58,397 nucleotides of DNA from an uncultured Corynebacterium sp. (GCF_946222985.1 NZ_CAMIFY010000011.1:1-58397); one strand, 5' to 3'; counted from the stretch's first letter, positions 34,233-43,454 are shown. The notes: generated from the letters alone by a model not told the origin. Program-made: numbers and translations.

Positions 34233-36887
34233 TCACCCGCGCCGTCGGCGGCGGCGGGCCAGGGCCGGGCGGATGCCGCCGTGGCCCACGATCCGGTTGA
34301 GCCGGCGCGAATGCCATTCGATCCAGAGTCCCGAGACCACCATCAGCAACGACGCGATCAACGGGTGGATGAGGCCGAGCACCGAGAACACCAGGACCGT
34401 GATGTTGTAGCCCCAGGCGAAGGAGATGTTGGAGGCCATCGTCCGGGTGACGTCGCGGGCCAGGGAAATGGCCTCGGGGATCGAGCGCACCCGCGCCCGC
34501 AGGGCGACGACGTCGGATTCGCCGATGTCGAGATCGGCCACGCCCGCGTCGGCGTCCATCAGGACCCCGGCGTCGGCGACCTTCAGGCACGCCGAGACGT
34601 CGTCGCCGCCGACCATCACCACGGTCTCGCCGCCGGCGTGGATCGCGCGCACGGCGGCCGGCTTGCGGGCCGGGACGATGCCCGCGTAGACGCGGGAGAT
34701 GCCGAGCTTGTCGGCGAAGCGCCGCGCCACCGGGTACGGGTCGCGGGTGATCATGATCGTGTCGACGTCCATCTCCTCGAGCTCGTCGATGGCTTCGACG
34801 GCGTCGGGCTTGATGTCCTCGCCGACGGTGATGACGCCGCGGACCCGGCCGCGCCAGCTCATCACCAGCGGCGTGCCGCCGCTCATCGCCGCGATGGCCA
34901 TCTGCTCGTCGAGGGCGGTGAGGTCCTTGGGGCGCCACAGGCTGGCTTCGACGAAGCGCATCTCCTGGTCCCCGTCGGAGGTGCGCACCGGCAATTCGAC
35001 CTGGCCGAAGAAGGTGCCGTCGGAGTCGATGTCGACGTGGTTGACCTCGATCCAGTGCGGCACGTCGCCGCCGCCGGACCCGGAGTCGCGCGAGACGCGG
35101 CACGCGCGCACGATCGCCGCGGAGACGGGATGCTCGCTTTCCATCATCAGAGCGCCGGCCACGCGCAGCACCAACTCGGGGTTCTCCCCCTCGACCGCGC
35201 GGACCCCCAGGACGTGCATTTCGCCGTCGGTGAGGGTGCCCACCCGGTTGAACATCACGGAGTCGGCGTCGGCGAGCGACCGGAACGCCTCGGTGTCGCG
35301 GATGAGCAGGCCCCGTTCGGCGCCGGCGAGGATGCCGATGCGCAGGGCCGTCGACGTCGACATGGCCAGCGCGACGGGAGCGATGCCGATCAGCGTCGAC
35401 AGCGCCACGGCGACGGCGCCGCCCGCGCCGCCGGAGACCAGCCACCAGATGCCGAAGGCCACCAGCGCCAGCAGCAGCGTCCACGGAACCAGGACCGACG
35501 CCGACCGCACGGCGGTTTGGTGGGCGACGTCCTCTTCGCGGATGGCGGCGCGCACCCACCGCTGGATGGCGGCGGCGCGCGTCTTGGAACCGGTGCGCGA
35601 CACGCGCACCTTCAGTCGCTGATCCAGGTTGAGAGACCCCGCCCACACGCGGGAATTGACCTTGGCCTCGGTCGGCTCGAGACCGCCACCGACGACGCGC
35701 GAATCCACGCGCGACGCCCCGCCGACGACCACGCCGTCGACCGGGATGATCTGCCCCGGCGGCACCTGCACGTCCTCGCCGATGTTGAGCTCGGCGACGG
35801 GGACGCGCCGATGCTCGGGCGAGGCGGCCTTGCGGGCCTTGCGCACGACGGTGACGTGCCTGTCGGCGGGGATGCGCAGCTGGTTCATGATCGCGCCGGT
35901 GCGGATGCGGTTGTAGCGCGTCGCCAACCGACCGCCGAGCAGCAGCACGGTCACGCCGCAGGCGACGTCGAGGAACAACTCGGCGGGTGAATCCCGCTGA
36001 TAGTTGAAGGCGAACCACGTCGGAGACGTCGTGAAGCCGATCCTGCCCGCCTCGCCGAAGACGATCTCCGCCATCGACCAGGCCCAGGCCGCCAGGATCG
36101 CCACGGCGCTCGCGCCGTCGAGCGCGGACATCCGCCGGCGCATCGACGCCGCCATCGCCCGGTGGAACGGCCAGCCGCCCCACAGCGCCACGATCGTCGC
36201 CAGCAAGGCGCACAGCCACTGCCAGCCGTCGAACTGCCACGGCACGTGCAACGACAGCACGAGCACGGGGATGGTCAACGCCAGGGAGACGAAGAATCGG
36301 GTCTTGGTGACCAGGGCCCGGGCCGTGAACAAGACCTCGTTGGATCCCTCGGCCCGCAGGGCCGCTTCACGACGGCGCACCCGCGCCTCGGATTCCAGCT
36401 GCGCCGCCGGCGGCACCGCGGGACGACGGCGCGGCGCCGCATCCAGGCGGGTGGCGCGGCGACGCAGCGAACTGCGCGTGAGGTAGGAGCCGATGCCGCG
36501 TTCGGCCAGCGCCTCGACGAGGACGTCGGGGACGATGTCGTCGGGCGCCGTGATCCACGCGCGGCCCGGTTCGTAGACGACGGTGGCGCGCACGCCGGGA
36601 AAGTCGTTGAGGATCGACTCCGCCTCGTCCGCGGCCAGCGCCGAATCCAGGTTCTCGAGCACGAGGCCGAAGGACGTCAAGCCCGTGCCCGTGCGGCGGG
36701 CGAGCCGCTGGTGCATGCTCTCGCCGTCGCCGCCGCCACCGCGCGAGCGCAGCCAGGCGGCGGATTCCTTGGCGTCGTCGATGGCGCGGGAGACGCGCTC
36801 GTCGGTCTCGCGCACGTCGCGCGCGCGGCGTTCGTCGAAGTCTTCGCCCTCGAGTTCGCCGATGCCGGGACCGGATGCGGCGGTCAT
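34233..36887 (-). CDS. Degenerate heavy-metal P-type ATPase homologue (probable pseudoenzyme)
   Basis: 884 residues with the P1B order: an HMA-like fold without CxxC (about 66-140), membrane pairs (190-240, 255-275, 305-325), A-domain, membrane pair (465-510), P/N-domains and C-terminal helices. Key motifs are changed: phosphorylation site FNRVGTLTDG, with Asn547 for the catalytic Asp and Arg for Lys; TGE replaced by GGG (400-402); CPC replaced by APV (503-505); TGDN replaced by TRDP (714-717); GDGxND replaced by GGDDVSA. SEHP (584-587) is kept. The frame is intact and uses normal codons, so it is probably expressed but not an ion pump. It overlaps the preceding membrane-protein gene (ATGA). 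Confidence 0.9.
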   Translation of the reverse strand: MTAASGPGIGELEGEDFDERRARDVRETDERVSRAIDDAKESAAWLRSRGGGGDGESMHQRLARRTGTGLTSFGLVLENLDSALAADEAESILNDFPGVRATVVYEPGRAWITAPDDIVPDVLVEALAERGIGSYLTRSSLRRRATRLDAAPRRRPAVPPAAQLESEARVRRREAALRAEGSNEVLFTARALVTKTRFFVSLALTIPVLVLSLHVPWQFDGWQWLCALLATIVALWGGWPFHRAMAASMRRRMSALDGASAVAILAAWAWSMAEIVFGEAGRIGFTTSPTWFAFNYQRDSPAELFLDVACGVTVLLLGGRLATRYNRIRTGAIMNQLRIPADRHVTVVRKARKAASPEHRRVPVAELNIGEDVQVPPGQIIPVDGVVVGGASRVDSRVVGGGLEPTEAKVNSRVWAGSLNLDQRLKVRVSRTGSKTRAAAIQRWVRAAIREEDVAHQTAVRSASVLVPWTLLLALVAFGIWWLVSGGAGGAVAVALSTLIGIAPVALAMSTSTALRIGILAGAERGLLIRDTEAFRSLADADSVMFNRVGTLTDGEMHVLGVRAVEGENPELVLRVAGALMMESEHPVSAAIVRACRVSRDSGSGGGDVPHWIEVNHVDIDSDGTFFGQVELPVRTSDGDQEMRFVEASLWRPKDLTALDEQMAIAAMSGGTPLVMSWRGRVRGVITVGEDIKPDAVEAIDELEEMDVDTIMITRDPYPVARRFADKLGISRVYAGIVPARKPAAVRAIHAGGETVVMVGGDDVSACLKVADAGVLMDADAGVADLDIGESDVVALRARVRSIPEAISLARDVTRTMASNISFAWGYNITVLVFSVLGLIHPLIASLLMVVSGLWIEWHSRRLNRIVGHGGIRPALARRRRRRG

Positions 36888-37270
36888 CGCGTCGCACCCT
36901 CCGCCGTGGCGCGGACGTCACGGTAGAGCAGCAGCATGCCGATGATCATGACGCCGGCCGGAACCACCGTCCACGGCGTCACCGCCATGGCCATCACCCC
37001 GGCGAGCTCGACGAGGGTGAGCAACGCGACGGCGCCGAGCATCACCCGGCGCACGTTCTTGGATCGAGTGGCCGACGGCGCGAGCACCACGATCAGCCCG
37101 GCGACGACGATGCCGAGCACGCCGACGATGAGGATGTCGCGCGCGACGTCGCCCCGGATGCCGGAGCGGTCGGTCGTCACCAGCAGCATGCCCACGACGG
37201 CCTGGGCCACCGCGGCGCCGAGCAACGTCCAATGCCAGCCCGGGCGCCCGAGGGGATTGTCAACGGCCAC
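36884..37270 (-). CDS. Small four-helix membrane protein upstream of the ATPase homologue
   Basis: 128 residues with about four hydrophobic helices (GWHWTLLGAAVAQAVVGMLL, ILIVGVLGIVVAGLIVVL, MLGAVALLTLVELAGVMAM, VVPAGVMIIGMLLL). No family recognised. GTG start with AAGGA 8 bases before it, overlapping the preceding gene by 11 bases; its stop overlaps the ATPase start. Thus hemB, two membrane proteins and the ATPase homologue are tightly coupled, which suggests a joint membrane function. Confidence 0.82.
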   Translation of the reverse strand: MAVDNPLGRPGWHWTLLGAAVAQAVVGMLLVTTDRSGIRGDVARDILIVGVLGIVVAGLIVVLAPSATRSKNVRRVMLGAVALLTLVELAGVMAMAVTPWTVVPAGVMIIGMLLLYRDVRATAEGATR

Positions 37271-37976
37271 GTCGGTTGTCCTTTCCGGAATCCTTCGGCC
37301 CTGAGCCGGATCCCCTCCCACCAGCGCCAAAATACTCCATCGCGGCCTTGCCGGAGACCAATGCCATCGCGGCTCCGGCGGCGGTCGCCGAGGCGATGAC
37401 CAGCGCGCCGTCGACGAGTTGCAGCGAAACGGGGGCCATCGCCCACGGGCCGACGGTCATTCCGCCGAAGACCATCACCAGCGCCTGCACGAAAAGGTAG
37501 GCGGAGCCGACGACGAGCGCGAAACGCGCCCACTTGGAGCCGCGGCGCATGCGGAACGCCAGGAAGGCGAAGACGCCGACGAACGCCAGGGTGAGCAGCA
37601 TCGTCATGATCGCCGACCCGCGCAGCACGAGAAGTTCCTGGTCGGGGCTCAGATCCGGCATCGCGGACCCGGACTCGCCGCCGACTCCGGCGACGTCGAG
37701 GAGGGCGCCCGGATTGAGCAGGTTGATCGCCAGGGTCGTCAGGGCGTGGGCGGCCTGCAGCACGCACACCAGCAACCACGCCTGCCAGGCTCCGACGATC
37801 TGCTCCGGGATCTCGCGCCGGTCCTTCCCGGGTGCCTCGGCGCCCGCCTCCGGCTGACCGGGCGGGCCCTGGTGGCCCGGCTGACCCGGGTTACCCGGCT
37901 GGTTCTGCTGGCCTTGCGGGCCCTGCGGCGGACCGGCCACCGGTCGATTCTCCTGCTGCTCCGACGGTCGGTTCAT
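37260..37976 (-). CDS. Membrane protein with Pro/Gln/Gly-rich N-terminus
   Basis: 238 residues. About 50 N-terminal residues are Pro/Gln/Gly low complexity; then come about four membrane helices (AWLLVCVLQAAHALTTLAI, GSAIMTMLLTLAFVGVFAFL, FALVVGSAYLFVQALVMVF, LVDGALVIASATAAGAAM). I recognise no domain. The ATG overlaps the hemB stop (ATGA), so it is coupled to haem synthesis genes. Confidence 0.82.
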   Translation of the reverse strand: MNRPSEQQENRPVAGPPQGPQGQQNQPGNPGQPGHQGPPGQPEAGAEAPGKDRREIPEQIVGAWQAWLLVCVLQAAHALTTLAINLLNPGALLDVAGVGGESGSAMPDLSPDQELLVLRGSAIMTMLLTLAFVGVFAFLAFRMRRGSKWARFALVVGSAYLFVQALVMVFGGMTVGPWAMAPVSLQLVDGALVIASATAAGAAMALVSGKAAMEYFGAGGRGSGSGPKDSGKDNRRGR

Positions 37977-39013
37977 CGGGCGTTGAGCTTCCGAGCGACG
38001 TCGACGGCGAAGTAGGTCAGCACCTGCTCCGCGCCGGCCCGGCGGATGCCCAGGACCGATTCCATCATCGCCGCCTCCAGGTCGATCCAGCCGTTCTGCG
38101 CCGCCGCGTGGATCATCGCGTACTCGCCGGAGACCTGGTAGGCCGCGACCGGCACCGGCGACATGTCGGCGACCTCGCGGAGGATGTCGAGGTAGGCCAT
38201 GGCCGGCTTGACCATGACGAAGTCGGCCCCTTCGGCGACGTCGAGCTCGACTTCGAGCAGGCTTTCGCGGCGGTTGGCCGGCTCCTGCTGGTAGGTGCGG
38301 CGGTCGCCCTGCAGGGAGCTGCCGACGGCCTCGCGGAACGGGCCGTAGAAGGCGGAGGCGTACTTCGCGGAGTAGGCCATGATCGCCACGTCCTCGTGTC
38401 CCGCGGCGTCGAGGGCGCCGCGGATGACCTCGATCTGTCCGTCCATCATCCCCGACGGGGACAGGATGTGGGCGCCGGCGTCGGCCTGGGCGACGGCCAT
38501 GCGCGCGTAGTTGTCCAGCGTGGCGTCGTTGTCGACGATCGTGCGTCCCCACCGGTCCTCGCGCAGGACGCCGCAGTGGCCGTGATCGGTGAACTCGTCG
38601 AGGCAGGTGTCGGCCATGACGAGCACGTCGTCGCCGAACTCGCGGCGCAGCCGCGCCAGCGCCCGGTTGAGCACCCCGTCATCGGCCCAGGACGCCGATC
38701 CCTCGCCGTCCTTGTCGCCGTCGAGCGGCACGCCGAAGAGATCGACGCATGCGATCCCCTCCCCCGCCGCCTCTTCGACGGCGCGCACGAGGGAATCCTC
38801 GGTGTGCTGGGAAACGCCCGGCAGCGACGAGATCGGCCGGGGTTCGTCGATGCCGTCGGCCACGAACATCGGCAGGATCAGATCCGAAGTCGACAGGGAG
38901 GTCTCGGCCGTCAACCGCCGCATCGCCGGGGTGGACCGGAGGCGGCGCGGCCTGCGCACCGGTCCCGGTCCGGGGGCGTGGGCGTTGGCTGGGGAATGGG
39001 CGGAATCCGTCAT
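37973..39013 (-). CDS. hemB: Delta-aminolevulinic acid dehydratase (porphobilinogen synthase)
   Basis: 346 residues. Joins two 5-aminolevulinates to porphobilinogen. Both Schiff-base lysines are present: Lys217 in YSAKYASAFYGPFR and Lys269 in DFVMVKPAMAYLD. The metal loop reads DTCLDEFTDHGHCG: the first and third Cys of the zinc type with Asp in the middle, a hybrid of the zinc and magnesium classes. The ATG lies 7 nt behind TACCCT, so it is leaderless. First of the coupled row hemB-membrane-membrane-ATPase. Confidence 0.96.
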   Translation of the reverse strand: MTDSAHSPANAHAPGPGPVRRPRRLRSTPAMRRLTAETSLSTSDLILPMFVADGIDEPRPISSLPGVSQHTEDSLVRAVEEAAGEGIACVDLFGVPLDGDKDGEGSASWADDGVLNRALARLRREFGDDVLVMADTCLDEFTDHGHCGVLREDRWGRTIVDNDATLDNYARMAVAQADAGAHILSPSGMMDGQIEVIRGALDAAGHEDVAIMAYSAKYASAFYGPFREAVGSSLQGDRRTYQQEPANRRESLLEVELDVAEGADFVMVKPAMAYLDILREVADMSPVPVAAYQVSGEYAMIHAAAQNGWIDLEAAMMESVLGIRRAGAEQVLTYFAVDVARKLNAR

Positions 39014-39139
39014 GGGCACCAGGGTACGGTCGACCGCCCGGAAACGGGCATCGGGGTGCGCGGCCGGTGGTCGGCCCTCGCCGGTCCGGCCGGCCCGACC
39101 CAGCCGGACCGACCGAGCCGGCCCCGGGCCGAGCTCCGG

Positions 39140-40921
39140 TCAGTCTTCGGTCAACTCGCCGTCGGCGTCGGTGCCGCGGGATGCGGCGGCCGGGGCGGCG
39201 GCGGATTCCGGTGCGGCGCCGGTCGCCGCGGCGGTGGCGGCGTCCATCCCGGCGGGCTTGTCGTCGCCGGTGCGCTTGCGGCGCTTCTTGCGCGGCGGCG
39301 GCAGCTGGCCGGCGGCACGCAGGTTGGCGACGTGATCGGCCAGCGCGTCGACCAGGTCGGTGATGCCGGCGCGTTCGGGCATGACGTCGACGCGCAGGCC
39401 GTACTCGCGCGCCGTCGCGGCGGCCATCGGCCCGATGCAGGCGATGATCGTGCGGGCGTGCGGCTTGCCGGCGATGCCGACGAGGTTCTTCACGGTCGAC
39501 CCGGAGGTGAAGCACACCGCGTCGAAGCCGCCGGACTTGATCATGTCGCGGATCTCGGCGCTCGGCGGGGCGGCGCGCACCGTGCGGTACGCGGTGACGT
39601 CGTCGACCTCCCAGCCCAGATCCATGAGCCCGTCGACGAGAACGTCGGTGCCGATGTCGGCGCGCGGCAGGAGCACCCGGTTGACGGGGTCCATGCCCTC
39701 GATGAACTCCGGGAAGACTTCCACGACGCCGGCGGCGTTCTGGCGGGCCTCGTCGGGAAGCAATTCGGGGGTGATGCCCAGCTCGCGGATCGCGGTGGCG
39801 GTCTTGTGGCCGACGGCGGCGATGCGCACGCCGGCGAAGGACCGCGCGTCCAGGCCGAACTCGAGGAACTTGTCCCACACGGCGTTGACCGCGTTGACGG
39901 AGGTGAACACTACCCACTGGTAGCGGCCGTCGACGAGGCCCTTGACGGCGCGTTCCATCTGCGCGGGGCTGCGCGGCGGTTCGATGGAGATCGTCGGCAC
40001 CTCGATGGGGATGGCGCCGTGGGCGGCCAGGCGCGTGCGCATCGGGCCGGCCTGGCCCTTCGCGCGCGGGACCAGGACGTTCCATCCGTAGAGGGAGCGG
40101 TTTTCCCACCAGCTGTACTTCGAGCGCTTGTCGACGCCCTTGCCCAGCGTCACCACCAGCGGACCGGACAGATCGCCGGACAGCTGGGCAAGGGTGCCGA
40201 GGGTGACGTCGTAGGTGCGCTGCAGGCGCGTGGTGCCGTTGACCGTCACCGAGGTCGGCAGCGAATCCGGCAGACCGCGGGCCGACAGTTCACCGGCGAT
40301 GGCGGCGAGGTCGTCCTCGACGGCCTGGAGCACCAGCGGCTGCGGCGCGGCGGCCAACTCGTCCCAGTCGACGTCGGCGCGGCCGAGGTCGGTTTCGGTG
40401 TACGTCGACCCCAGGGCGATGCCCGCGAAGGCCGGGACCGTCGAGGGCACGGACATGCCCGGCACGATCTGGAACTCGATGCTGTTGCGCGACACCGCGT
40501 TGATCTCGGCGAGCACGGCGTCACTGGTCAGCGGGTTGCCGGCGACGAGGCGCACGACGTCGTGGCCGCGACGGGCCTCGGCGACCAGCGCGCGGCTCAT
40601 CTCGGTGGGGTCCGGCGACGGCTCGCGGATGTCCGCGGCGGTCGGCGGCGCCGGGCGCGCCGGCTTGCGGCGCGAACCACTGGCCTTCGCCTCGGCGCAC
40701 AGGCGCTCGTACTCTTCCTCGGCGGCGCGCACCGCGTCCTCGGGGACCGGGAGATCGGCGGCGACGAGTTCGAGTACGCCGGGCATGACGTCCGGGTCGG
40801 CGTAGGCGACGGAGGTGCCGGCGAGGACTTCGCGGGCGCGCAGCGTCAGCAGATCCGGGTTGCCCGGGCCTGCGCCGACGAACAGGATTCGTCCGGCGGG
40901 CGTCGTGCGGGGAGTGCTCAT
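39140..40921 (-). CDS. hemD: Fused uroporphyrinogen-III methyltransferase-like / uroporphyrinogen-III synthase
   Basis: 593 residues, a fusion usual in this order. Residues 12-235 are a tetrapyrrole-methylase-like domain (ILFVGAGPGNPDLLTLRARE); its second motif reads VVRLVAGNPLTSD where active enzymes have RLKGGDPF, so methylation activity is doubtful. Residues about 290-540 are the HemD domain (VFTSVNAVNAVWDKF, VDDVTAYRTV, CFTSGSTVKNL), which closes the uroporphyrinogen ring. The tail is Lys/Arg- and then Ala-rich. It follows hemC in the same direction. Confidence 0.93.
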   Translation of the reverse strand: MSTPRTTPAGRILFVGAGPGNPDLLTLRAREVLAGTSVAYADPDVMPGVLELVAADLPVPEDAVRAAEEEYERLCAEAKASGSRRKPARPAPPTAADIREPSPDPTEMSRALVAEARRGHDVVRLVAGNPLTSDAVLAEINAVSRNSIEFQIVPGMSVPSTVPAFAGIALGSTYTETDLGRADVDWDELAAAPQPLVLQAVEDDLAAIAGELSARGLPDSLPTSVTVNGTTRLQRTYDVTLGTLAQLSGDLSGPLVVTLGKGVDKRSKYSWWENRSLYGWNVLVPRAKGQAGPMRTRLAAHGAIPIEVPTISIEPPRSPAQMERAVKGLVDGRYQWVVFTSVNAVNAVWDKFLEFGLDARSFAGVRIAAVGHKTATAIRELGITPELLPDEARQNAAGVVEVFPEFIEGMDPVNRVLLPRADIGTDVLVDGLMDLGWEVDDVTAYRTVRAAPPSAEIRDMIKSGGFDAVCFTSGSTVKNLVGIAGKPHARTIIACIGPMAAATAREYGLRVDVMPERAGITDLVDALADHVANLRAAGQLPPPRKKRRKRTGDDKPAGMDAATAAATGAAPESAAAPAAASRGTDADGELTED

Positions 40922-41016
40922 CGTGGTGGCGTTGCTTTTCTTCTCGGTGATCGGGGCGGGGGTGTCGGGCTCATGCCCGGTGCGGGGCCCGGCCGGTTCG
41001 GCGCGGGCCCCGGGAG

Positions 41017-42018
41017 TCAACGAAGCGTGTCGCCCATGACGTCGTGGGCGCCCTGTTCCAGCAGGCGTGCGGCGACGCGGCGGCCGATGTCCTCGGCTTC
41101 GGCCTCGTCTCCGACGCCGGACTCGATCAGTCGACGGGATCCGTCGACCGCGAAGACGCCCGCGGTCAGTTCCAGGCGGCCGTCGTCGTCGATCCGGGAG
41201 TGGGCGGCAACGGGGGCGGTGCACCCGGCCTGCAGTTCGGACAGGATCGTGCGTTCGGCGCGGGCGCGCGCGTGCGAGGCGGGGTCGTCGAGGCGGCCGA
41301 GGATGAGCGCCAGGCGCTTGTCGGCGGCGCGGCACTCGATGGCCAGCGCACCCTGGGCCGGGGCTGGCATGAGCACGTCGACGTCGAGGGACTCCGCGGC
41401 CCGATCGAGGCGGCCGGTGCGGTCCAGGCCCGCGCGAGCCAGCACGACCGCGTCGAGGTCCTCCTCGACGCGGCCCATGCGGGTTTCGATGTTGCCGCGC
41501 AACGGGCGGATCTCCAGGTCCGGGCGGACCGAGCGCAGCTGCGAGACGCGACGCGGCGCCGAGGTGCCGACCGTGGCGCCCTCGGGCAGGTCGGCCAGGG
41601 AGACGTTGCCGCGGGAGATCAGCACCTCGCGGGGGTCGACGCGCTCGGGCACCGCCGCGATGATCAGGTCCTCCTCCGGCGCGGTGGGCAGGTCCTTGAA
41701 GGAGTGCACCGCGACGTCGCAGACGTCGTCGCGCAGGGCGTGGCGCAGGGCCTGGGTGAACACGCCGATGCCGATCTTCTCGACCGGATCGTGGCGGTTG
41801 GCGTCGCCGGCGGTCTTGACCACCACCAGTTCCGCCTCGTGGCCCATGCGGATCAGCGCGTCGCGGACGTGGCCGGACTGGGTCATGGCCAGCTCGGAGC
41901 CGCGGGTGCCGATGCGGATCACCGGGCGGTCGTCGCCGGCCACGCCGGCAGTGGCCGCCAGGCCGTCGGACCGGGCCCCGGTGCGTGCCTCGGTGCCCGA
42001 AATGTCGTTGTCAGCCAC
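41017..42018 (-). CDS. hemC: Porphobilinogen deaminase (hydroxymethylbilane synthase)
   Basis: 333 residues. It polymerises four porphobilinogens on a dipyrromethane cofactor, carried by Cys266 in ELQAGCTAPVAA. IGTRGSELAMTQSG, VHSFKDLPT, TSAPRRVSQL and RPLRGNIETR are intact. About 30 extra residues precede the usual N-terminus. GGAGGAAACC lies before the GTG start, which overlaps the hemA stop by 8 bases. Confidence 0.97.
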   Translation of the reverse strand: MADNDISGTEARTGARSDGLAATAGVAGDDRPVIRIGTRGSELAMTQSGHVRDALIRMGHEAELVVVKTAGDANRHDPVEKIGIGVFTQALRHALRDDVCDVAVHSFKDLPTAPEEDLIIAAVPERVDPREVLISRGNVSLADLPEGATVGTSAPRRVSQLRSVRPDLEIRPLRGNIETRMGRVEEDLDAVVLARAGLDRTGRLDRAAESLDVDVLMPAPAQGALAIECRAADKRLALILGRLDDPASHARARAERTILSELQAGCTAPVAAHSRIDDDGRLELTAGVFAVDGSRRLIESGVGDEAEAEDIGRRVAARLLEQGAHDVMGDTLR

Positions 42019-43441
42019 GGTTTCCTCCGGTTTCGGGTCGCGTGATCCCCTCGATCGTCGATGCGTCGGCCGCCCTCGGGTCGCCCATGCGGCCCATGCG
42101 GTCGGCGACCATCAGGTCGGCGGGGATGTCGGTGTCCGCGTAGAGCGCCTGGGGCGTCGACAGCGGAAGGTCGAACAGGCGTTGCAGCGCCTGGGCGTAG
42201 GTCGTGCCGCCGGGCTCGCCCGACAGTTTCTTGACCTGCACCGTGGGCACGTGGAGCAGCTTGTCGACGACGCGGCGCACCGTGCGCCCGACTTCCTGGC
42301 GTTCGCGGTCGGTCAGCTCCGGGGTCTTGGCCTCGAGGCGGAGCAGCTCCGCCGAGACGACCTCGGAGGCGCGCTCGCGCAGCGCCTTGACCGTCGGCGC
42401 GACCTCCAGGGCCCGCTGCGCGCGCAGGTACTCCTCGAGTTCCTCGCCGACGATGACGCGGGCGGCGGATTCGTCGTCGCGGCCGAGCTCGGTCGTCGAC
42501 GTCATCTGCAGGTGCTCGATGTCGAACAGGGCGATGCCCGGCAGTTCGCCGACGCCCTCCTCGACGTCGCGGGGCATGGACAGGTCGGCGATGGCCAGCG
42601 GGCCGACGTCGCGCACGTCTTCGGCGCGGACGACGGGGCTCATGGCGCCGGTGGCGGTGACGAGGATGTCGACGTCGGCCAGGACGTCGGCGTAGTCGTC
42701 GAGGGCGATCGCCCGAGCGGGGATGCCCGCCTCGATGGCGTGGGCGGCGAGGTTCTCCGCGCGATCGACCGTGCGGTTGGCGACGGTGATGTGCGAGACG
42801 CCGGCGCGGCCCAGGTGCGTCGCCGCCAGGGAGCTCATGGCCCCGGCGCCGAGGATCAGGGCGTTGCGCCCGGCCAGGCCGTCGGCGTCGCCGGGCTGGT
42901 AGTCGGGGTTGATGGCGCGGATGGCCTCGTCGACGGCGACGGAGACCATGGAGGCCCCGGCTTCGTCGATGTCGGTTTCGCTGTGCACGCGCTTGCCGGT
43001 GTGCAGGGAGCGCTGCGCCAGGTCGTGGAGGGTGCGGCCCACGGCGCCGTGTTCGTCGGCGTCCTGGTAGGCGGAGCGGATCTGGCCGATGATCTGCTGC
43101 TCGCCCAGGACCATGGAGTCGAGGCCGGAGGCCACCGACAGCATGTGTTCGGCCGCGCCCTCGGCGTAGCGCACGTAGAGGTGCGGCGTCAGCTCGTCGA
43201 CGTCGATGCCGGAGCGGTCGACGATCTCGCGCACCACGGCCGACAGGCCCGCGTGGAATCCGCGGGCCGTGACGTAGTACTCGACGCGGTTGCAGGTCGA
43301 CACCAGCATCGCTTCGGACACCGCGTCCTCGGCGAGGAGGCGGGCGAGGGTCTTGGGCTGATCAGAGTCGGCGACGGACACGCGTTCCAGCAGGGACACT
43401 GGCGCGGACCGGTGCGACATTCCGACGAGCAGCACACTCAC
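42011..43441 (-). CDS. hemA: Glutamyl-tRNA reductase
   Basis: 476 residues. Reduces glutamyl-tRNA to glutamate-1-semialdehyde, the first step of the C5 haem pathway. The catalytic Cys50 stands in LVSTCNRVEYY; HMLSVASGLDSMVLGEQQI and the NADPH site ALILGAGAMSSLAATHL follow, then the C-terminal dimerisation helices. The GTG start (VSVLLVGMSHRSAP) equals the family N-terminus; longer readings are not supported. First of hemA-hemC-hemD. Confidence 0.97.
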   Translation of the reverse strand: MSVLLVGMSHRSAPVSLLERVSVADSDQPKTLARLLAEDAVSEAMLVSTCNRVEYYVTARGFHAGLSAVVREIVDRSGIDVDELTPHLYVRYAEGAAEHMLSVASGLDSMVLGEQQIIGQIRSAYQDADEHGAVGRTLHDLAQRSLHTGKRVHSETDIDEAGASMVSVAVDEAIRAINPDYQPGDADGLAGRNALILGAGAMSSLAATHLGRAGVSHITVANRTVDRAENLAAHAIEAGIPARAIALDDYADVLADVDILVTATGAMSPVVRAEDVRDVGPLAIADLSMPRDVEEGVGELPGIALFDIEHLQMTSTTELGRDDESAARVIVGEELEEYLRAQRALEVAPTVKALRERASEVVSAELLRLEAKTPELTDRERQEVGRTVRRVVDKLLHVPTVQVKKLSGEPGGTTYAQALQRLFDLPLSTPQALYADTDIPADLMVADRMGRMGDPRAADASTIEGITRPETGGNRG

Positions 43442-43454
43442 GGCATAACCACCG

